From assembly GCF_036323735.1 (NCBI RefSeq), contig NC_086029.1, forward strand, positions 50,773,357 through 50,837,356: a DNA stretch of 64,000 nt. The letters are read 5' to 3'. This DNA is from Rattus norvegicus (lineage: Eukaryota; Chordata; Mammalia; Rodentia; Muridae). Below, one piece after another: positions 47,543 through 58,965 of this stretch. The stretch's first letter is position 1. Every line of letters begins with the position of its first letter. A program made the position numbers and the translations under genes. The notes beneath the pieces were generated by a model. It worked only from the letters and a program-made list of their open reading frames with translations, ran no database searches and was not told where the DNA came from.

Positions 47543-47545
<3 letters not shown>
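44590..47545. other. Intergenic, no gene recognised
   Basis: About 3 kb without recognisable coding exons. The longest frame, 168 codons at 44880-45386 on minus, is poor in sustained coding character and has no domain. A weak SINE remnant ('tagagatagcttagtgagta') sits near 46.98-47.1 kb. Confidence 0.55.
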
Positions 47546-47547
<2 letters not shown>

Positions 47548-47589
<42 letters not shown>

Positions 47590-47596
47590 GCGCGCG
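47548..47596. repeat. (CA)n(CG)n microsatellite
   Basis: About 40 bases of CA end in a short CGCGCGCG run, an alternating tract with Z-DNA potential. Confidence 0.95.
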
Positions 47597-47724
47597 AATT
47601 TGACAAAACTACAAAACACCAGTCAATGTTCTGCCAGTGTTCCCAGCTTTAGTGAGGTAGAGAGAGGTGAAGCCTGGGGATGCATTGTCAAGACAGCCTT
47701 GCCTAAATTATTGATCTCAAGTGA

Positions 47725-47858
47725 GAGACCAGTCTTCATTTTTTTTTTTTTTTTTTGGTTCTTTTTTCTGGAGCTGGGGACCGAACCCAGGGCCTTGCGC
47801 TTCCTAGGTAAGCGCTCTACCGCTGAGCTAAATCCCCAGCCCCGAGACCGGTCTTCAT
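47725..47858 (-). mobile_element. ID SINE with 15-bp target-site duplication
   Basis: Inverted ID body with a T-rich tail. The flanking copies GAGACCAGTCTTCAT (47725-47739) and GAGACCGGTCTTCAT (47844-47858) differ at one base. Confidence 0.93.
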
Positions 47859-48750
47859 AAACGCAGTGGATGTTACCTGAGGACCAGTACCCAAGGTCAA
47901 CATTTGGTCAAGAGGTGCGTGCAAACATACATGAACACACACTGTATACAAATGGAGCATAATTCAGACTAAAAGCTATGGCACATGCCAGAACATAGAT
48001 CCCCCGAGGATTTTACACAAAGAGAAATAACACAGTTGCCAAGAGACAAATATTTTATGGTTTTATTTGTACAGGGAGCCTAGAGACATCAACTTGGTAG
48101 CAATGGAAAGTAGTATGATGGCTGCCAAGGGCTAGGAGAGGGAGAAGTGAAGTGTTAGTATTTTTATTGGGTATAGAATTTCAGTTTGAAATGGTAAAAG
48201 AATGGTGGTGATAGATGGGAATCATAATCCCACAATACTGTGAATGTACTTCATGCCACTCAACTATCAACTTAAAAAGATAAAAATGAGAGCTTTCATT
48301 TTACAAGAATAATAAATAAGAGGTCCTCCCCTCCCCATAAAATGATAGGGAGTCTGGGCCCTGTAGAGCTGTAACTCAGTAACAGCAATGTTACCGACTT
48401 TGGTCAGTTTCTTAACAGTTTCACTGCATTTACATACATGTATCTTAAAAATAAAGTAACATTAAAGTGTCTACCAAGGTCTTTTCTAAGGTATCTGTTG
48501 AAATCTCAGAGGAAACTCCGTTGAGTGACTTAGTGTAATGGAGGCGGCTGTTGGCTGTGAGGTGCTGAGAAGAAGGCAGAATCACAGAGAAGCCTGAGTG
48601 CTCTGCACAGCACTGACTCCCAGGCAGTGCTTAATTAGTTTACTTTCCTTTATTTCACAGAATGAAATGTTATGCCCGTCTGTTTGGGTTGGTGAACCAC
48701 AAGTACTTTCACCAGAAGTCAGCATTAGATGCTTCCTTTGCCCACAAATG
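47859..48750. other. Intergenic, no feature recognised
   Basis: About 900 bases of AT-rich DNA between two ID elements. No coding exon or identifiable repeat. Confidence 0.5.
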
Positions 48751-48872
48751 TCTTTTTTTTTCTTTTCTTTTTTCTTTTTTTTTTCTTTTTTTCTTTTCAG
48801 AGCTGAGGACTGAACCCAGGGCCTTGCACTTGCTAGGCAAGCGCTCTACCACTGAGCTAAATCCCCAACCCC
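48750..48872 (-). mobile_element. ID SINE
   Basis: Inverted ID body ('agagctgaggactgaaccca' to 'gagctaaatccccaaccccg') with a long T/C-rich tail on its left. A (CT)n run abuts it on the right, which obscures any target-site duplication. Confidence 0.92.

Positions 48873-48915
<43 letters not shown>
48873..48915. repeat. (CT)n microsatellite
   Basis: About 43 bases of CT directly next to the ID head. Confidence 0.95.
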
Positions 48916-48918
<3 letters not shown>

Positions 48919-49654
48919 AAAGGTGTGTCACTGCGGCTGGGGTGTGTGGAACCCCTGGCTGCACTGGTGGTGGCCGGCAACGTGGAAGGATTTTCACTTC
49001 ACTAAATGTTTGTGTCATGTTTGGTTGTGGGGAGATGTTTAAATTCATGCTGGCATAGGAAAAATATGCTCAGTGCTTCTTTAGATATTTAGACTAAAGT
49101 TTCACGTAACAAACCTCAGTTTATTACTCTTAGGATGGCCAGCCTCCTCAAGACAGGATAAGCAGTAAACACTTAACATTCGATGTTAACATAAGATTCC
49201 AGCTCTGAGTCCCAGACCAATGGAGAACCTTCATCTGCAAAACTGACTAAATAGCCATACCTTTCAGGATTACTGCAAAATTAGGGGTGGAATATGTAAA
49301 ACTGTACAGGCCCTGTCACCTAATGGACACCAAATAAACGTTAGTTACTATTTCTGTCACTGGTGTTAGTGTCATTAGAGAGCCTGTGCAGGATAGGGGA
49401 CAACAGTAAGTGTACACAGGTAAACTGGTTTTTTTGTTTGCGTGTTTGTATGTTTTTTCACATCATTAGGAATAATGAGAGACCTAGACTAAGACAACTC
49501 TAGCAATTAGCATTTTGGGTTGATTGCAATGACATCCTTTCACTTGATCTTGCTAACTCTGAACTTTGCTAATATTCAGCCCACCTTTTTATCTTTTTTA
49601 AAAAACAAAAAGTATATAAAATGCAATATTAAGTCAGGCTGACAAGTACTTTTT
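48916..49654. other. Intergenic, no feature recognised
   Basis: About 740 bases with no identifiable gene or repeat. Confidence 0.5.
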
Positions 49655-49852
49655 CTTTTTAAAATTATTTCTATGTTTTTAGTATGTATGTGGGAGTGTG
49701 GGGGCCCCTCAGAGACTAGAAGTGTCTGGTCCCCTGGAGCTGGGGTTAGAAGCAATTGTGAACCTTCCAAGGTGGGTGCTGGGAGTCAGGCCTTGGTCCT
49801 CTTCAATGGTAGTCTGTGTTCTTAACCACTGAGCCATCTCCCCAGCCCCATA
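49655..49852 (-). repeat. B3/B2-family SINE
   Basis: Inverted text from 'ttttaaaattatttctatgt' through 'tggtcccctggagctggggt' to 'accactgagccatctcccca'. Confidence 0.75.
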
Positions 49853-50189
49853 ACTGCTTCTCTTAGTGAATAAAGGAACATCTGTTTTAAAATTGCATCA
49901 CATTACCTGGTAAGGACTATCACAAAGAACACATGCTGTTTAAAAAAATTACAGGCTGTGACTTAGCAATTAAGAGATAGAAGACATGCACAGTGCATCC
50001 GGTGTCCCTCTAACTGTCCTCAGCCTCTGTCAGATTTGCATCAGATGTAGTAATGGAGCCTCAGGTGGGATGTTCTTAAAGATTGGACGCACTATTGCCC
50101 ACCAAGTTTGCAGAGCAAATACATGTTGTCCCAAACTGTTGTATATTCTTCAAGCCTGTGACTTTCCCTAAATGATTTTTACTGTTTGT

Positions 50190-50560
50190 TCTAATTTGTT
50201 TCCTATGCTGTGATAAACATGGCGATCAACAGCAGCTTGATGGTTTTATTTATTCTGTCTCACAACTTATAATCTATCACGAAGGGAAATCAGGGCGGGA
50301 ACCTGGAAGCAGGAACCTGGAAGAGCGGAGACCACGGAGGAATGCTGTTTACTTGCTTGCTCCCCATGGTTGGCTCAGCTTGTTTTCTCATACGACCAAG
50401 GACTACCTACCCAGGGGTCACATTGCCCACAATTCTTTTCACATCAATAATTAATTAAGAAAATGCCCAACATATTTGCCCACAGGCCAGTCCGATGGAG
50501 GCCTTTTCTCAAATAAGAAGTCCTCTTTGAAGATGAGTCTCACTTGTGTAAGGTTGACAA
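50190..50560 (-). repeat. Rodent medium-reiterated repeat
   Basis: 'tttcctatgctgtgataaac', 'gaacctggaagcaggaacct', 'ggctcagcttgttttctcat', 'ggaggccttttctcaaataa'. Same family and orientation as the 4.3-kb element. Confidence 0.6.
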
Positions 50561-50884
50561 TGAAAAGAAAACAAAACAAAAGCCCAAACAACAATAGAAA
50601 AACCCAGCATGCTGTCTATTTTCTGACATTTCCTGTATTTCACTTCCCCTAGAAAGAGTGGGGCCCAAAAGCTTCTGAATCATATTGGGCTAATGCATTA
50701 TATACCTTTCTCCCACTTAATGTATCTTAGACATTTTATTCCAGCAAACCTTCAGAGGGCAGAGGGGAAATTCCATTTAACCCTAGCGACCTTACCCTGC
50801 CCTGCTGCACCTCAGCTCAGTGGTTTACCAATGGCAAAATTTTAATGCAGCTTTGATAATGTTTCCTTTTTTTAAAAGAACAAT

Positions 50885-51070
50885 TTTTAAGATTTATTTA
50901 TTTATTTTATGTATATGAGTACACTGTAGCCGTCTTCAGACACACCAGAAGAGGGCATCAGGTCTCATTACAGATGGTCGTGAGCCACCATGTGGCTTCT
51001 GGGAATTGAACTCAGGACCTCTGGAAGAGAAGTCAGTGCTCCTAAACCCTGAGACATTTCTTGGGCACTT
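50885..51070 (-). mobile_element. B2 SINE
   Basis: Inverted B2 from 'taagatttatttatttattt' through 'cttcagacacaccagaagag' to 'gaactcaggacctctggaag'. The tRNA-like head is partly degraded. Confidence 0.85.
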
Positions 51071-51617
51071 GATAATGTTTCTTAACGAATCCATCCACAA
51101 AGTACAGGGTAAAACAACACTTGCTTTCAAAACTTAAACAGTTGTGTAGCCATTCAATAACAAATAATATTTCATTCACGGTTTGTCAAGTTGCTTATGC
51201 ATGTCTCGTGCTGCCACCTTTAAAAGAAGAAAAGATGTTTTACTTCCATGAAAGTTGTAGTGCATATAGTTTTTGAACTGAAGTTCTAGTGATGACTGCA
51301 TTCATCAGGCTTCAAGGCAAGGGAAAGGAGACTCGTGCCTTTCAAATTCTTTTTAATACCACAACTAAGAGCTTCAGTTTATAAATGGTCAATACATTTC
51401 AAGAAAAGACTCTGACAGGCTTCAGTGAGTGATCTGTAAGAAATGGGTGGTCCCATTAAAGTCATAGGCTCATGGATTTATGTCAGCATTTTACAGTACC
51501 TGTCTGCATAAAATATATTCTAGTGATGAAGCTCTTAGTTGTGGTGTACCAGGCAAGTATTTGCAACAGAGTCATGTTTTGGCTGTAAAGTAAGCAAAAT
51601 AATTAAGAATCCTGTTG

Positions 51618-51775
51618 CAACCAGGTGATGTGGTACACGTCTTTAATCCCAGCACTGCGGAAGCAGAGGCAGGTGGATCTCTCTAAGTTCTAGGCAACCA
51701 TGCTCTACAAAGCAAGTTCTAGGAAGTCAAGGCTACACAGTAAAATCCTGTCTTGGAAAAAAAAATCCTGGTGCA
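51618..51775 (+). repeat. B1 SINE
   Basis: 'ggtgatgtggtacacgtctt', 'taatcccagcactgcggaag', 'gcagaggcaggtggatctct', ending 'gtcttggaaaaaaaaatcct'. Confidence 0.88.
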
Positions 51776-51794
51776 GTAAAGTGCTTAATCAGGG

Positions 51795-51928
51795 ACAGCA
51801 AGATGGCTCAGCTAAAGCCACTTGCCCCCAAGTCTAATGACCAGAGTTCAATTCCTGGGACGCATATGGTGGAAAGAGAGAATTAACTTCCTTGACTTGT
51901 CTTCTGGTCTCAACATGCACTTCTGAGG

Positions 51929-51980
<52 letters not shown>

Positions 51981-51990
51981 GAGAGAGAGT
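51795..51990 (+). repeat. B3-like SINE with (CA)n(GA)n tail
   Basis: 'cagcaagatggctcagctaa' to 'cttctggtctcaacatgcac' is a B3/B4-type tRNA-derived SINE. Its tail has become a (CA)n tract (51931-51975) and then a short GA run. Confidence 0.65.
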
Positions 51991-52474
51991 CACATGTGTG
52001 CACACACAAGTGCAATTAAAATGGAGCATAGATCCATAGAGATATGAAATGGACAACAAAACGCATAAAATAAAGAGGAGATTCAACATAAAAAGAGAAT
52101 AGCAAGGAATGAGTAAAAGCAATGTTTGAAGAAATTGTCTTATTATTTCATAAATCATGAATCATATATAAGCAAAATAAAGTCCAAAGTGAGCTGCTTT
52201 TATCAGGGAATTTATCAAATTCAAAGAGAAACTTCCAAGAGCTTCAGATTAGGGGAAAAAATGACATAGCTTCTTTATTAAAAGGCTCCAAGTAAGTATA
52301 TCAATTACAAAATATGGAAAGCAGAACATAATGGGACACCTAAGGGAAGAGTAACAGCTAACCTGAATGTATTCGTTGGTAGCCAATCTTTCACTTGCCT
52401 TTTTACCTCTATCCCTTTCTACTCTCTACTTTATTTTTAGTAACGTTTTTAGTTTACCTTGTTCAGCAAGGATT

Positions 52475-52598
52475 TGTCCAGTTTTATTTTTTTCTTCTTT
52501 TTTCTTTTTTTCGGAGCTGGGGACCGAACCCAGGGCCTTGTGCTTGCTAGGCAAGCGCTCTACCACTGAGCTCAATCCCCAACCCCTGTCCAGTTTTA
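52475..52598 (-). mobile_element. ID SINE with 12-bp target-site duplication
   Basis: Inverted ID body. Direct repeat TGTCCAGTTTTA at 52475-52486 and 52587-52598, perfect. Confidence 0.95.
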
Positions 52599-52627
52599 AT
52601 TATCTTTTAAAATATACCCAAATTTGA

Positions 52628-52740
52628 GGGCTGGAGAAATGACCAAACAGTCAAGAACAGCTGTTGGCCTTTCCGAGGACCTGTGTTCTGTTCTCAGCTC
52701 CCAAGTCAAGAAGCTCAATAGTTTGTCCATGTGATACTCA
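52628..52740 (+). repeat. Truncated B2/B3 SINE
   Basis: 'gagggctggagaaatgacca' and 'cgaggacctgtgttctgttc' give the head and middle only. Confidence 0.55.
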
Positions 52741-53565
52741 CCAATGACTCCATCCTATGTCCGCTACGAGAAGACAGTATTGGTTTTCTTCTCCTAAAGT
52801 TTACTCATTAGGAAGAAGCGTCTAATGTCAAGTCACTACAAAGATTCACAATGTAGAATGTGATCACAACTAAATTATTTTGGACATTTACTCTGGAAAC
52901 ACCTTCAATAATGTCAGTTTAGGGTGCTAACAGAGGCCACTTGAGAGGTCATTTAAAAACAACAAAAAAGAAAATCCACTTGAGAAAGGGTTAATAATCA
53001 GTATAAGGACCTCACATGGGAACTATTGAAAGTTGCTGTACGCAGACTTTAAGCATCAATTAAGGAAGGGGTAATTGTTCAAATTCTGAAGCTTACGATA
53101 GAATCAATAAAAAAATCATCTTTCTTAGTTAATCATAAGCTAGTAGCTTATGATTTGAGCTCATTTTCCAGTCAATGGAAGCTTGTGGTTTGAACTTGTT
53201 TTCTAGTTGGCACGGCCACAGCCTTCCCTAGGTCAGAACCAAAAGCCATGGACTTTAGAATGCTTGTAAGAGTCTCAACATTGACAGTAGAATTATAAAA
53301 ATACCTGTAGCCAACAGTCACATGAAGAGTTAACATAAAACTTGAAACAAAAGTAGAAAAATTAATATTATTGAATGAATACAGCCTTGCATGTGTTTTA
53401 TTATACCATGTCGCTAAATCAGTAAACATATTCACTAATATTGTTGAGTTAAACATTTTACAAAATAAAATGACTTTAAAATATTTATTTACTTGTGCGG
53501 GTGGAGTTCCTACTTGCACACATGTGAGTACCACAGTGCACATGTAGCGACAAGAGGACAACATT
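52741..53565. other. Intergenic, no feature recognised
   Basis: About 820 bases. A 130-codon minus-strand frame (53172-53564) has no recognised domain; its AT-rich composition argues against coding. Confidence 0.5.
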
Positions 53566-53690
53566 AAGAAGTTCGTTCTCGGGGTTGGGGATTTAGCTCA
53601 GTGGTAGAGCGCTTGCCTAGGAAGTGCAAGGCCCTGGGTTCGGTCCCCAGCTCCGAAAAAAAGAACCAAAGAAAAAAGAAGTTAGTTCTC
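53566..53690 (+). mobile_element. ID SINE with 15-bp target-site duplication
   Basis: Complete body 'ggggttggggatttagctca' to 'ggttcggtccccagctccga' and a short A-rich tail. Flanks AAGAAGTTCGTTCTC (53566-53580) and AAGAAGTTAGTTCTC (53676-53690) differ at one base. Confidence 0.95.
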
Positions 53691-53839
53691 TCCTTCCACC
53701 ATATCTATTCTGGGGCTACAACTCAGATCGTCAACCCACTGAGACATTTCACTGGCCCTAAACACATTCATTAAATCTATATTTATATCCCTCAAAGTTT
53801 CTGTACTCAAGTTGACTAGAAAACAAAACAAAAAATTCT

Positions 53840-54330
53840 ATCTTAGTTCATTTGCTGTAATTATAACCCCATGCCACAGCCTGGGCAATTTTTTAAAGAA
53901 AATAGACTTGTTGGGCTCTTGACTGTGGAGACTTGGAGTTTAAAGAACACAGCAAAATACCTGATTAGGGCCCTCTTGCTATATCATAACATGATGAGGG
54001 CATCACCTAGTGAGGCAGAACAAATGTGATAATGAGGTTTCTCTACTTGTCCTTATGAAGTCACTGTGCCATCATGGGGATTCTTTTCATGGTCACATCT
54101 AAACTCAAGTTACTGGGCAGGTAATGAAGACACTGGGCAAAAGCTTTGCTTCTTACCACACAGCAATAGATGTCTTATTGCTTTAAATAGAAGAAATCTT
54201 GCTCCACCAGACCACAGATAGGCCGGCCTATGACAAGCAGAAGTGGATCCCACCTTTCATCCTGTGTCCTCGCTTGAATAGTACTATTGCACCTGTGATT
54301 AATGGGCACTTGCTGTGCACAGAAGCAGGG
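53840..54330. repeat. Ancient interspersed repeat (family not assigned)
   Basis: 'ttcatttgctgtaattataa', 'acagcctgggcaatttttta', 'atgatgagggcatcacctag' resemble a widespread old mammalian repeat with deep divergence. No coding content. Confidence 0.35.
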
Positions 54331-54900
54331 AGATCAGTCAGGTTTGTGGTAGATGCTGTTTAATGTACTTCCTGTAGGTGGCTTCCCAATAGATATCTTC
54401 AGAGAGAAGTATAAAAGCAGAGACCAATGAAAGTTGTTGTCTCTGGGTTTTGCCTTCTTTTTCCTCTGGACAAACTCTTGTCATAGAGCAGGCTACTGAA
54501 GAGACAAGAGCGAGGGCTCTTGGTGATCACTGTTTGTCTCTGTGCCATGTCCCCCACACTGACCCTGTCTAACCATACATGGGCCAGACTCATCTGTATT
54601 AATGAATCTTCTCCTAGATTCTCATTATCACCTTGACAATTTCTATAAGGTGTAATTAACAGTCAGCATCAGTCAGTTCTCTGTATACATGGGACTTTGG
54701 TTCCAGACCCCCTCATCAATATCACATCTGGCCAGGTCTCCTGTGTACAATTGTGTAGTAATGGTATGGAGCACAGAGACATCTTCCTTACACCATAAAT
54801 CAACTTAGATGTCTTATTCAATACAGTGTTGATTCTAAGAAAATAAATTGAATTATTATGAAATCATGACAAGCAGATAGATCTCTGCATGTTCGATACA
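54331..54900. other. Intergenic, no feature recognised
   Basis: About 570 bases with no identifiable gene or repeat. Confidence 0.5.
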
Positions 54901-54901
54901 G

Positions 54902-55030
54902 AAATAAAAGCTTTTTCTTTTCTTTTCTTTTCTTTTTTTTCGGAGCTGGGGACCGAACCCAGGGCCTTGTGCTTGCTAGGCAAGCGCTCTACCACTGAGC
55001 TAAATCCCCAGCCCCAAAATAAAAGCTTTT
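54902..55030 (-). mobile_element. ID SINE with 14-bp target-site duplication
   Basis: Inverted ID body with a (CTTTT)n tail. Direct repeat AAATAAAAGCTTTT at 54902-54915 and 55017-55030, perfect. Confidence 0.95.
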
Positions 55031-55124
55031 AAATGTCTCTTCTTCCTTCTCTTCCTCTCTCCTTCCATTTTTCCTCATCTATATCCTTCTACGTCTACTT
55101 TTCCTTTCCATCTCTTTTTTTCCC

Positions 55125-55245
55125 CATGAGGACAGTGATGTATTGATATAATCTCACATGTAACCCAGGGTAACCTTGAATTGAAAATTCTCTTGCCTCT
55201 ACCTCTTGAAGGCTGAGATTATAGGTGTGTATGTCAAGCCCAGGT
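55125..55245 (-). repeat. B1 SINE fragment (diverged)
   Basis: 'tgtaacccagggtaaccttg', 'ttgcctctacctcttgaagg', 'ctgagattataggtgtgtat'. Confidence 0.55.
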
Positions 55246-55890
55246 TTTCAAGCAGAAATCCATGAATGTGGAACCCTGAGCTACAAATTAACTGTCTGAT
55301 CTTTGGGAAGTTGCTAAGGTGATGACAATATTGAGGGGTAGACTCAGAGAGTACAGCCATTCTTCCACTTGTGTTAGCTCCTGGAAGCCCATTACTATAG
55401 GGATATAGAGTAGCCTAGGCATTAGTTCTAAAGCAGTCTGTTTCACTTGAGACATAGAGGCACCAAAAATGCCCAAGAGGGACTAGAGCTTAAAGCACAG
55501 AAAAGGCCCTCTCAAGCCAGACTCCATCACTGTAAGAGATGCTGTAACAAATTAAATGATCCTTGGCCAGAGAGGACCAACCCCATTGTGTTATAAGGTG
55601 TAAGAGAGGGTAGAGATGAGTATCTTTAAGATTCACAAGGCAGTCTTTCTAGATCGTTCTCCATGTCCACCTCCTTGCCATTCAACAGAGCATCAGAACA
55701 TAGGATCTGCTGCTGACACATTGGAGCAGTTCCAGAAAGATCCCTGTTATGTGACTATTAGGTTTTGAAATGTTTAATTTCAAGCTTCTTCCGCATTTGG
55801 ATGGAACATACATAGGTTCATAGGACGAACATACAATGTGTGCTTTTGGCTATGTTAGTGATGGGCAGGGAAAGAAAAGTTTTGCAGATT
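55246..55890. other. Intergenic, no feature recognised
   Basis: About 645 bases between a B1 fragment and the ERVK element; no coding exon or repeat recognised. Confidence 0.5.
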
Positions 55891-55891
55891 T

Positions 55892-56376
55892 TCTTTCTTT
55901 CTTTCTTTTTTTTTTTTTTTTTTGTAACATGACTCCAGTCAGTTCTGAGGCTGAAGTGGGTTTATTTTTTTCCAGTCTGCTTTTATACCACTTTAAGTAC
56001 ATGCGAAATAATGAGATCAGTTCTGAGTCAAGGAACAAGCAAGACAATAAACAAAATCCTGCAAACAGGGTTGAGGATTTAGCTCAGTGGTAGAGCACTT
56101 GCCTAGCAAGCGCAAGGCCCTGAGTTCAGTCCCCAGCTCCGGAAAAAAAAAATCCTGCAAACACCTTTCTAGGGGATAGTCAGGATGACCAAGACAAAAG
56201 GACTGCCCCATATGTCTCTACTGAGCAGGCTCTGAGCTTTCATTAACTCAAATGTAAATGCTCTTAATCTGGGCCTATTTCCTCAGCCCAAGCCCAAAGA
56301 CAGATTACCTTAAGCTTACTTCCTTTGTCCTAGCCAAATTCCCACCAGAAGCAAGTGGCCCCAGAGGCTCTCCACA
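55892..56376 (-). mobile_element. ERVK 3' end: U3-R followed by a poly(A) run
   Basis: On minus the LTR begins TGTGGAG directly after the purine tract 'aaataaataggggga' and contains TATAAAAG (55980-55987), AATAAA (55951-55956) and the R end 'ctggagtcatgttaca' (to 55923). It then passes directly into 17-18 A residues (55906-55923) and GAAA repeats. The U5 segment seen at the other end of the element is absent here. An ID SINE interrupts U3 at 56053-56163. Confidence 0.75.
56053..56163 (+). mobile_element. ID SINE inside the ERVK LTR, 15-bp target-site duplication
   Basis: ID body 'ggttgaggatttagctcagt' to 'gttcagtccccagctccgga'. Direct repeat AAAATCCTGCAAACA at 56053-56067 and 56149-56163, perfect. 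Confidence 0.95.
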
Positions 56377-56636
56377 TTTCCCCCTATTTATTTCATAAAC
56401 AGGACTGAGCCTGTCTTAGGTCATCATTCTGACAAGAATGCCTTCCTTACCCATTGGGGAATATGCATCATCAAAAGCAATGCTCTTCTTCCTTAGGTGA
56501 TAAGGCTCTGTGCAGAATCTTACCTGTCCTTGGCTTGCCAGCCTGTTAATTAATAACTATGTCTGGGGGTCCAGTTTTAGTTTCAAGCCATGTATTTTGG
56601 CAGACAGCATGTTGCTGTTGTTAAAGGCAAGTTTTA

Positions 56637-58010
56637 TCACAATGGGCGGAAATAAAAGTATTCCTCGGGCAAAAGGGCTAGTGTGATCAAGCTATATAAA
56701 CCATTCTCGAAGCTTGACCAAGATGGACATATTGACCTCAGGCCACAAATAATTTTATCAGCAATATCTGCACCATCAAAGTTCAGTGGGGCAGCATTCT
56801 TTAAATTCATAATCTCGGCATGCAAAGTTAAAACATCCAGAGAGGTGTTAGAATTATGCCAAATAGCCCTCAAGTGCTGTTGAACTTTTTCCCAATTATA
56901 GTGATGATCGCATACATTTTAGAAGGCCACAAATCCACTGGTGTTTAGCATGACACTCCAGATGGCTTCTTAAACTCTGAAGCTTCTTTCCAGTCATTTG
57001 AATGGTATTAAAAAGAGCATCAGTGGTGTGTTAGATCAGTGTTGTTCCACACACCTATCTAAATCCTCGAACACTCAGACAGAGCATTAGTAACATCATT
57101 TTGTTAGATGATTAATGAAAGTAGCTGTCTTAACTTCCGGTGTTAAAGTGAGAGTAGAAGCAGAATGCGATTAGAGCTGCTATACCAGTGCTATTAATGC
57201 GACTAGAGCTGCTATACCAGTGACAATCAAGCCCACTACCCTCTTCCTTCTGCCTAAAGCCTAACTTGCCTCTTCCAGTATCTGCAAGCTTTGTTCACAA
57301 CACCAGGGTCCTGTAATACTCACAGGCAATAGAACAAAGGTTGGTTGATAAACCGCCATAACAGACATGTCAGATTTCAATATATTAACAAAATTAGAAA
57401 GTGTACAATCAGGGGTTGGGGATTTAGCTCAGTGGTAGAGTGCTTGCTTAGCAAGCGCAAGGCCCTGGGTTTGGTCCCCAGCTCCGAAAAAAAAAAAGAA
57501 AAAAAAAAAAAGAAAGTGTACAATCAACACAACTTAGGCTAACTATTGCAGAAGACACAGAAGTAATTTTAACATGACCAATTAACAAAAGATTAGGAGT
57601 TTTAACATACACACAATGACATTTGTTAGAAATCCAGATCCTGTCCCAATTTTATCCACTGCAAATATAACTTCATACAAGGCAATTGTGAATTTTTAAA
57701 TGTCTCTGAAAATGTCCAGAACCAACCTTCCAAACGAAGACTGTCATTTCTTTTTTTCCCAATGTTGGATTGATTTCTAGACCAGTCCATGATTGAGTCA
57801 ATAACTGGTCACATTAAAGAAAAGAGAAGGGTCATTATAACCTCTCTCATTTGATTAATGTTCTGAAGGCAGTTTCCACAGTCTCTGTGTTCTCTGTCCC
57901 ACAAGGCCTAACAGCTTGAAGCAAGGCAGCGTGTCCAATCTGGGATATAGGCGAGCAAAGGTGGATCAGGAACATATGCCCAAAACAGGTTTCCTGTCAC
58001 CATTGTCAGG
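56637..58010 (-). pseudogene. ERVK env remnant (surface and transmembrane parts)
   Basis: Broken minus-strand frames give the end of a betaretrovirus-type surface subunit (about 57.6-57.25 kb), a basic R-R-K-R stretch ahead of a hydrophobic, alanine- and valine-rich fusion-peptide-like segment (about 57.23-57.15 kb), and part of a transmembrane-subunit ectodomain (78 codons at 56637-56873, including 'HNSNTSLDVLTLH'). A 32-bp tandem duplication (57165-57196 repeated from 57197) falls in the fusion-peptide segment and disrupts the frame, and many stops follow. An ID SINE lies inside at 57396-57526. The gene is clearly dead. Confidence 0.7.
57396..57526 (+). mobile_element. ID SINE inside ERVK env, 16-bp target-site duplication
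   Basis: Complete ID body with an A-rich tail. Direct repeat AGAAAGTGTACAATCA at 57396-57411 and 57511-57526, perfect. Confidence 0.96.
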
Positions 58011-58016
58011 GCACTC

Positions 58017-58151
58017 AACAAACATCATTCTTTTTTTTTTTTTTCCCTTTTCTTTTTTTCGGAGCTGGGGACCGAACCCAGGGCCTTGTGCTTGCTAGGC
58101 AAGCGCTCTACCACTGAGCTAAATCCCCAACCCCAACAAACATCATTCTTT
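58017..58151 (-). mobile_element. ID SINE inside the ERVK, 17-bp target-site duplication
   Basis: Inverted ID body. Direct repeat AACAAACATCATTCTTT at 58017-58033 and 58135-58151, perfect. It lies near the integrase-env junction. Confidence 0.96.
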
Positions 58152-58199
58152 GTCCCAGCATCAGCGTGTCTCTCACTAATCACTCTGGCAGCTAGCACA

Positions 58200-58965
58200 C
58201 TCCTTTAGCATCCTGCCAGAAGAACACAAACATGCCTTCTTCGCCATAGTAATACCTGACCAGGATCATGCCATATGCCAGTAAGTGGATCCTTGCATTT
58301 CAGCTAGGCATAAGTATGCCTAGCTGTAGGGTGCCATAGACACCATTGGCATCCAAATTTTAAATTTTAAAATAAAAAGAGCATGATTTAAATAATTGAC
58401 AGCTATACGGGGATATACCTCCCTCTTTTTTATTTTATGAAGATATTATTTTAAAGTTCTACAATACTAATTTCACGATACCTTTTCCTAGAGGATTATA
58501 AGGAACCCCAGTAATATGGGGAATATTAAATTGCCAACAAAAGGTCTCAGACACTTGACAGCAACGAACAGTTCCATTACCTGTTTTAATCTGATTTGGA
58601 ACACCAAGCATAGAAAATCAGCGTAGGCAATGAGTAATTACATTTCTAGTGGCTTCTCCCGTTAAAGCAGTTGCAACTAGAAAGCCTGAAAAGGTGTCAA
58701 TAGTCACATGAACATATTTTAATTTTTTGAAGTCAGAAATATGAGTAGCATCCATTTGCCATAACTGATCAGGTATCAATCCTGGAGGATTAACACCATT
58801 ATGTGGTACAGGAAGAAACTGAGAACACTGAGAACAAGTCTTCGCAATCTGACGAGCACATTGTCTAAAAATATCAAATTGTTGTCTTAAGCTATTACTA
58901 TTTTGATGATGTACAGAATGAGATTGGTTGGTTAATTGATCCTGGGGAAGGCCTATAATCTCCCG
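58200..58965 (-). pseudogene. ERVK integrase remnant
   Basis: The zinc-binding H-H-C-C region is readable at about 58.93-58.82 kb (two histidines, then C-S-Q-C). The core has the first acidic residue in Q-M-D-A-T (Asp codon at 58750-58752). At the second catalytic position the frame has glycine (T-G-N-G, codon 58579-58581) where the family has aspartate. At the third it has lysine (codon 58471-58473) where the family has glutamate. All three sites are in one frame, which also contains a TGA at 58618-58620. A short tryptophan-containing piece near 58.25 kb resembles the C-terminal domain. The enzyme cannot be active. Confidence 0.8.

Noticed and set aside
53581..53660. tRNA-like sequences with A and B boxes, possible tRNA genes
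   Set aside because: They are ID/BC1-type SINEs with A tails and target-site duplications; the tRNA cloverleaf is not maintained.
47600..58098. Recurring peptide phrase including 'GKRSTTELNPQP' in several frames (47.6, 48.7, 52.4 and 56.0 kb)
   Set aside because: It is the chance translation of inverted ID SINEs, not a protein family.
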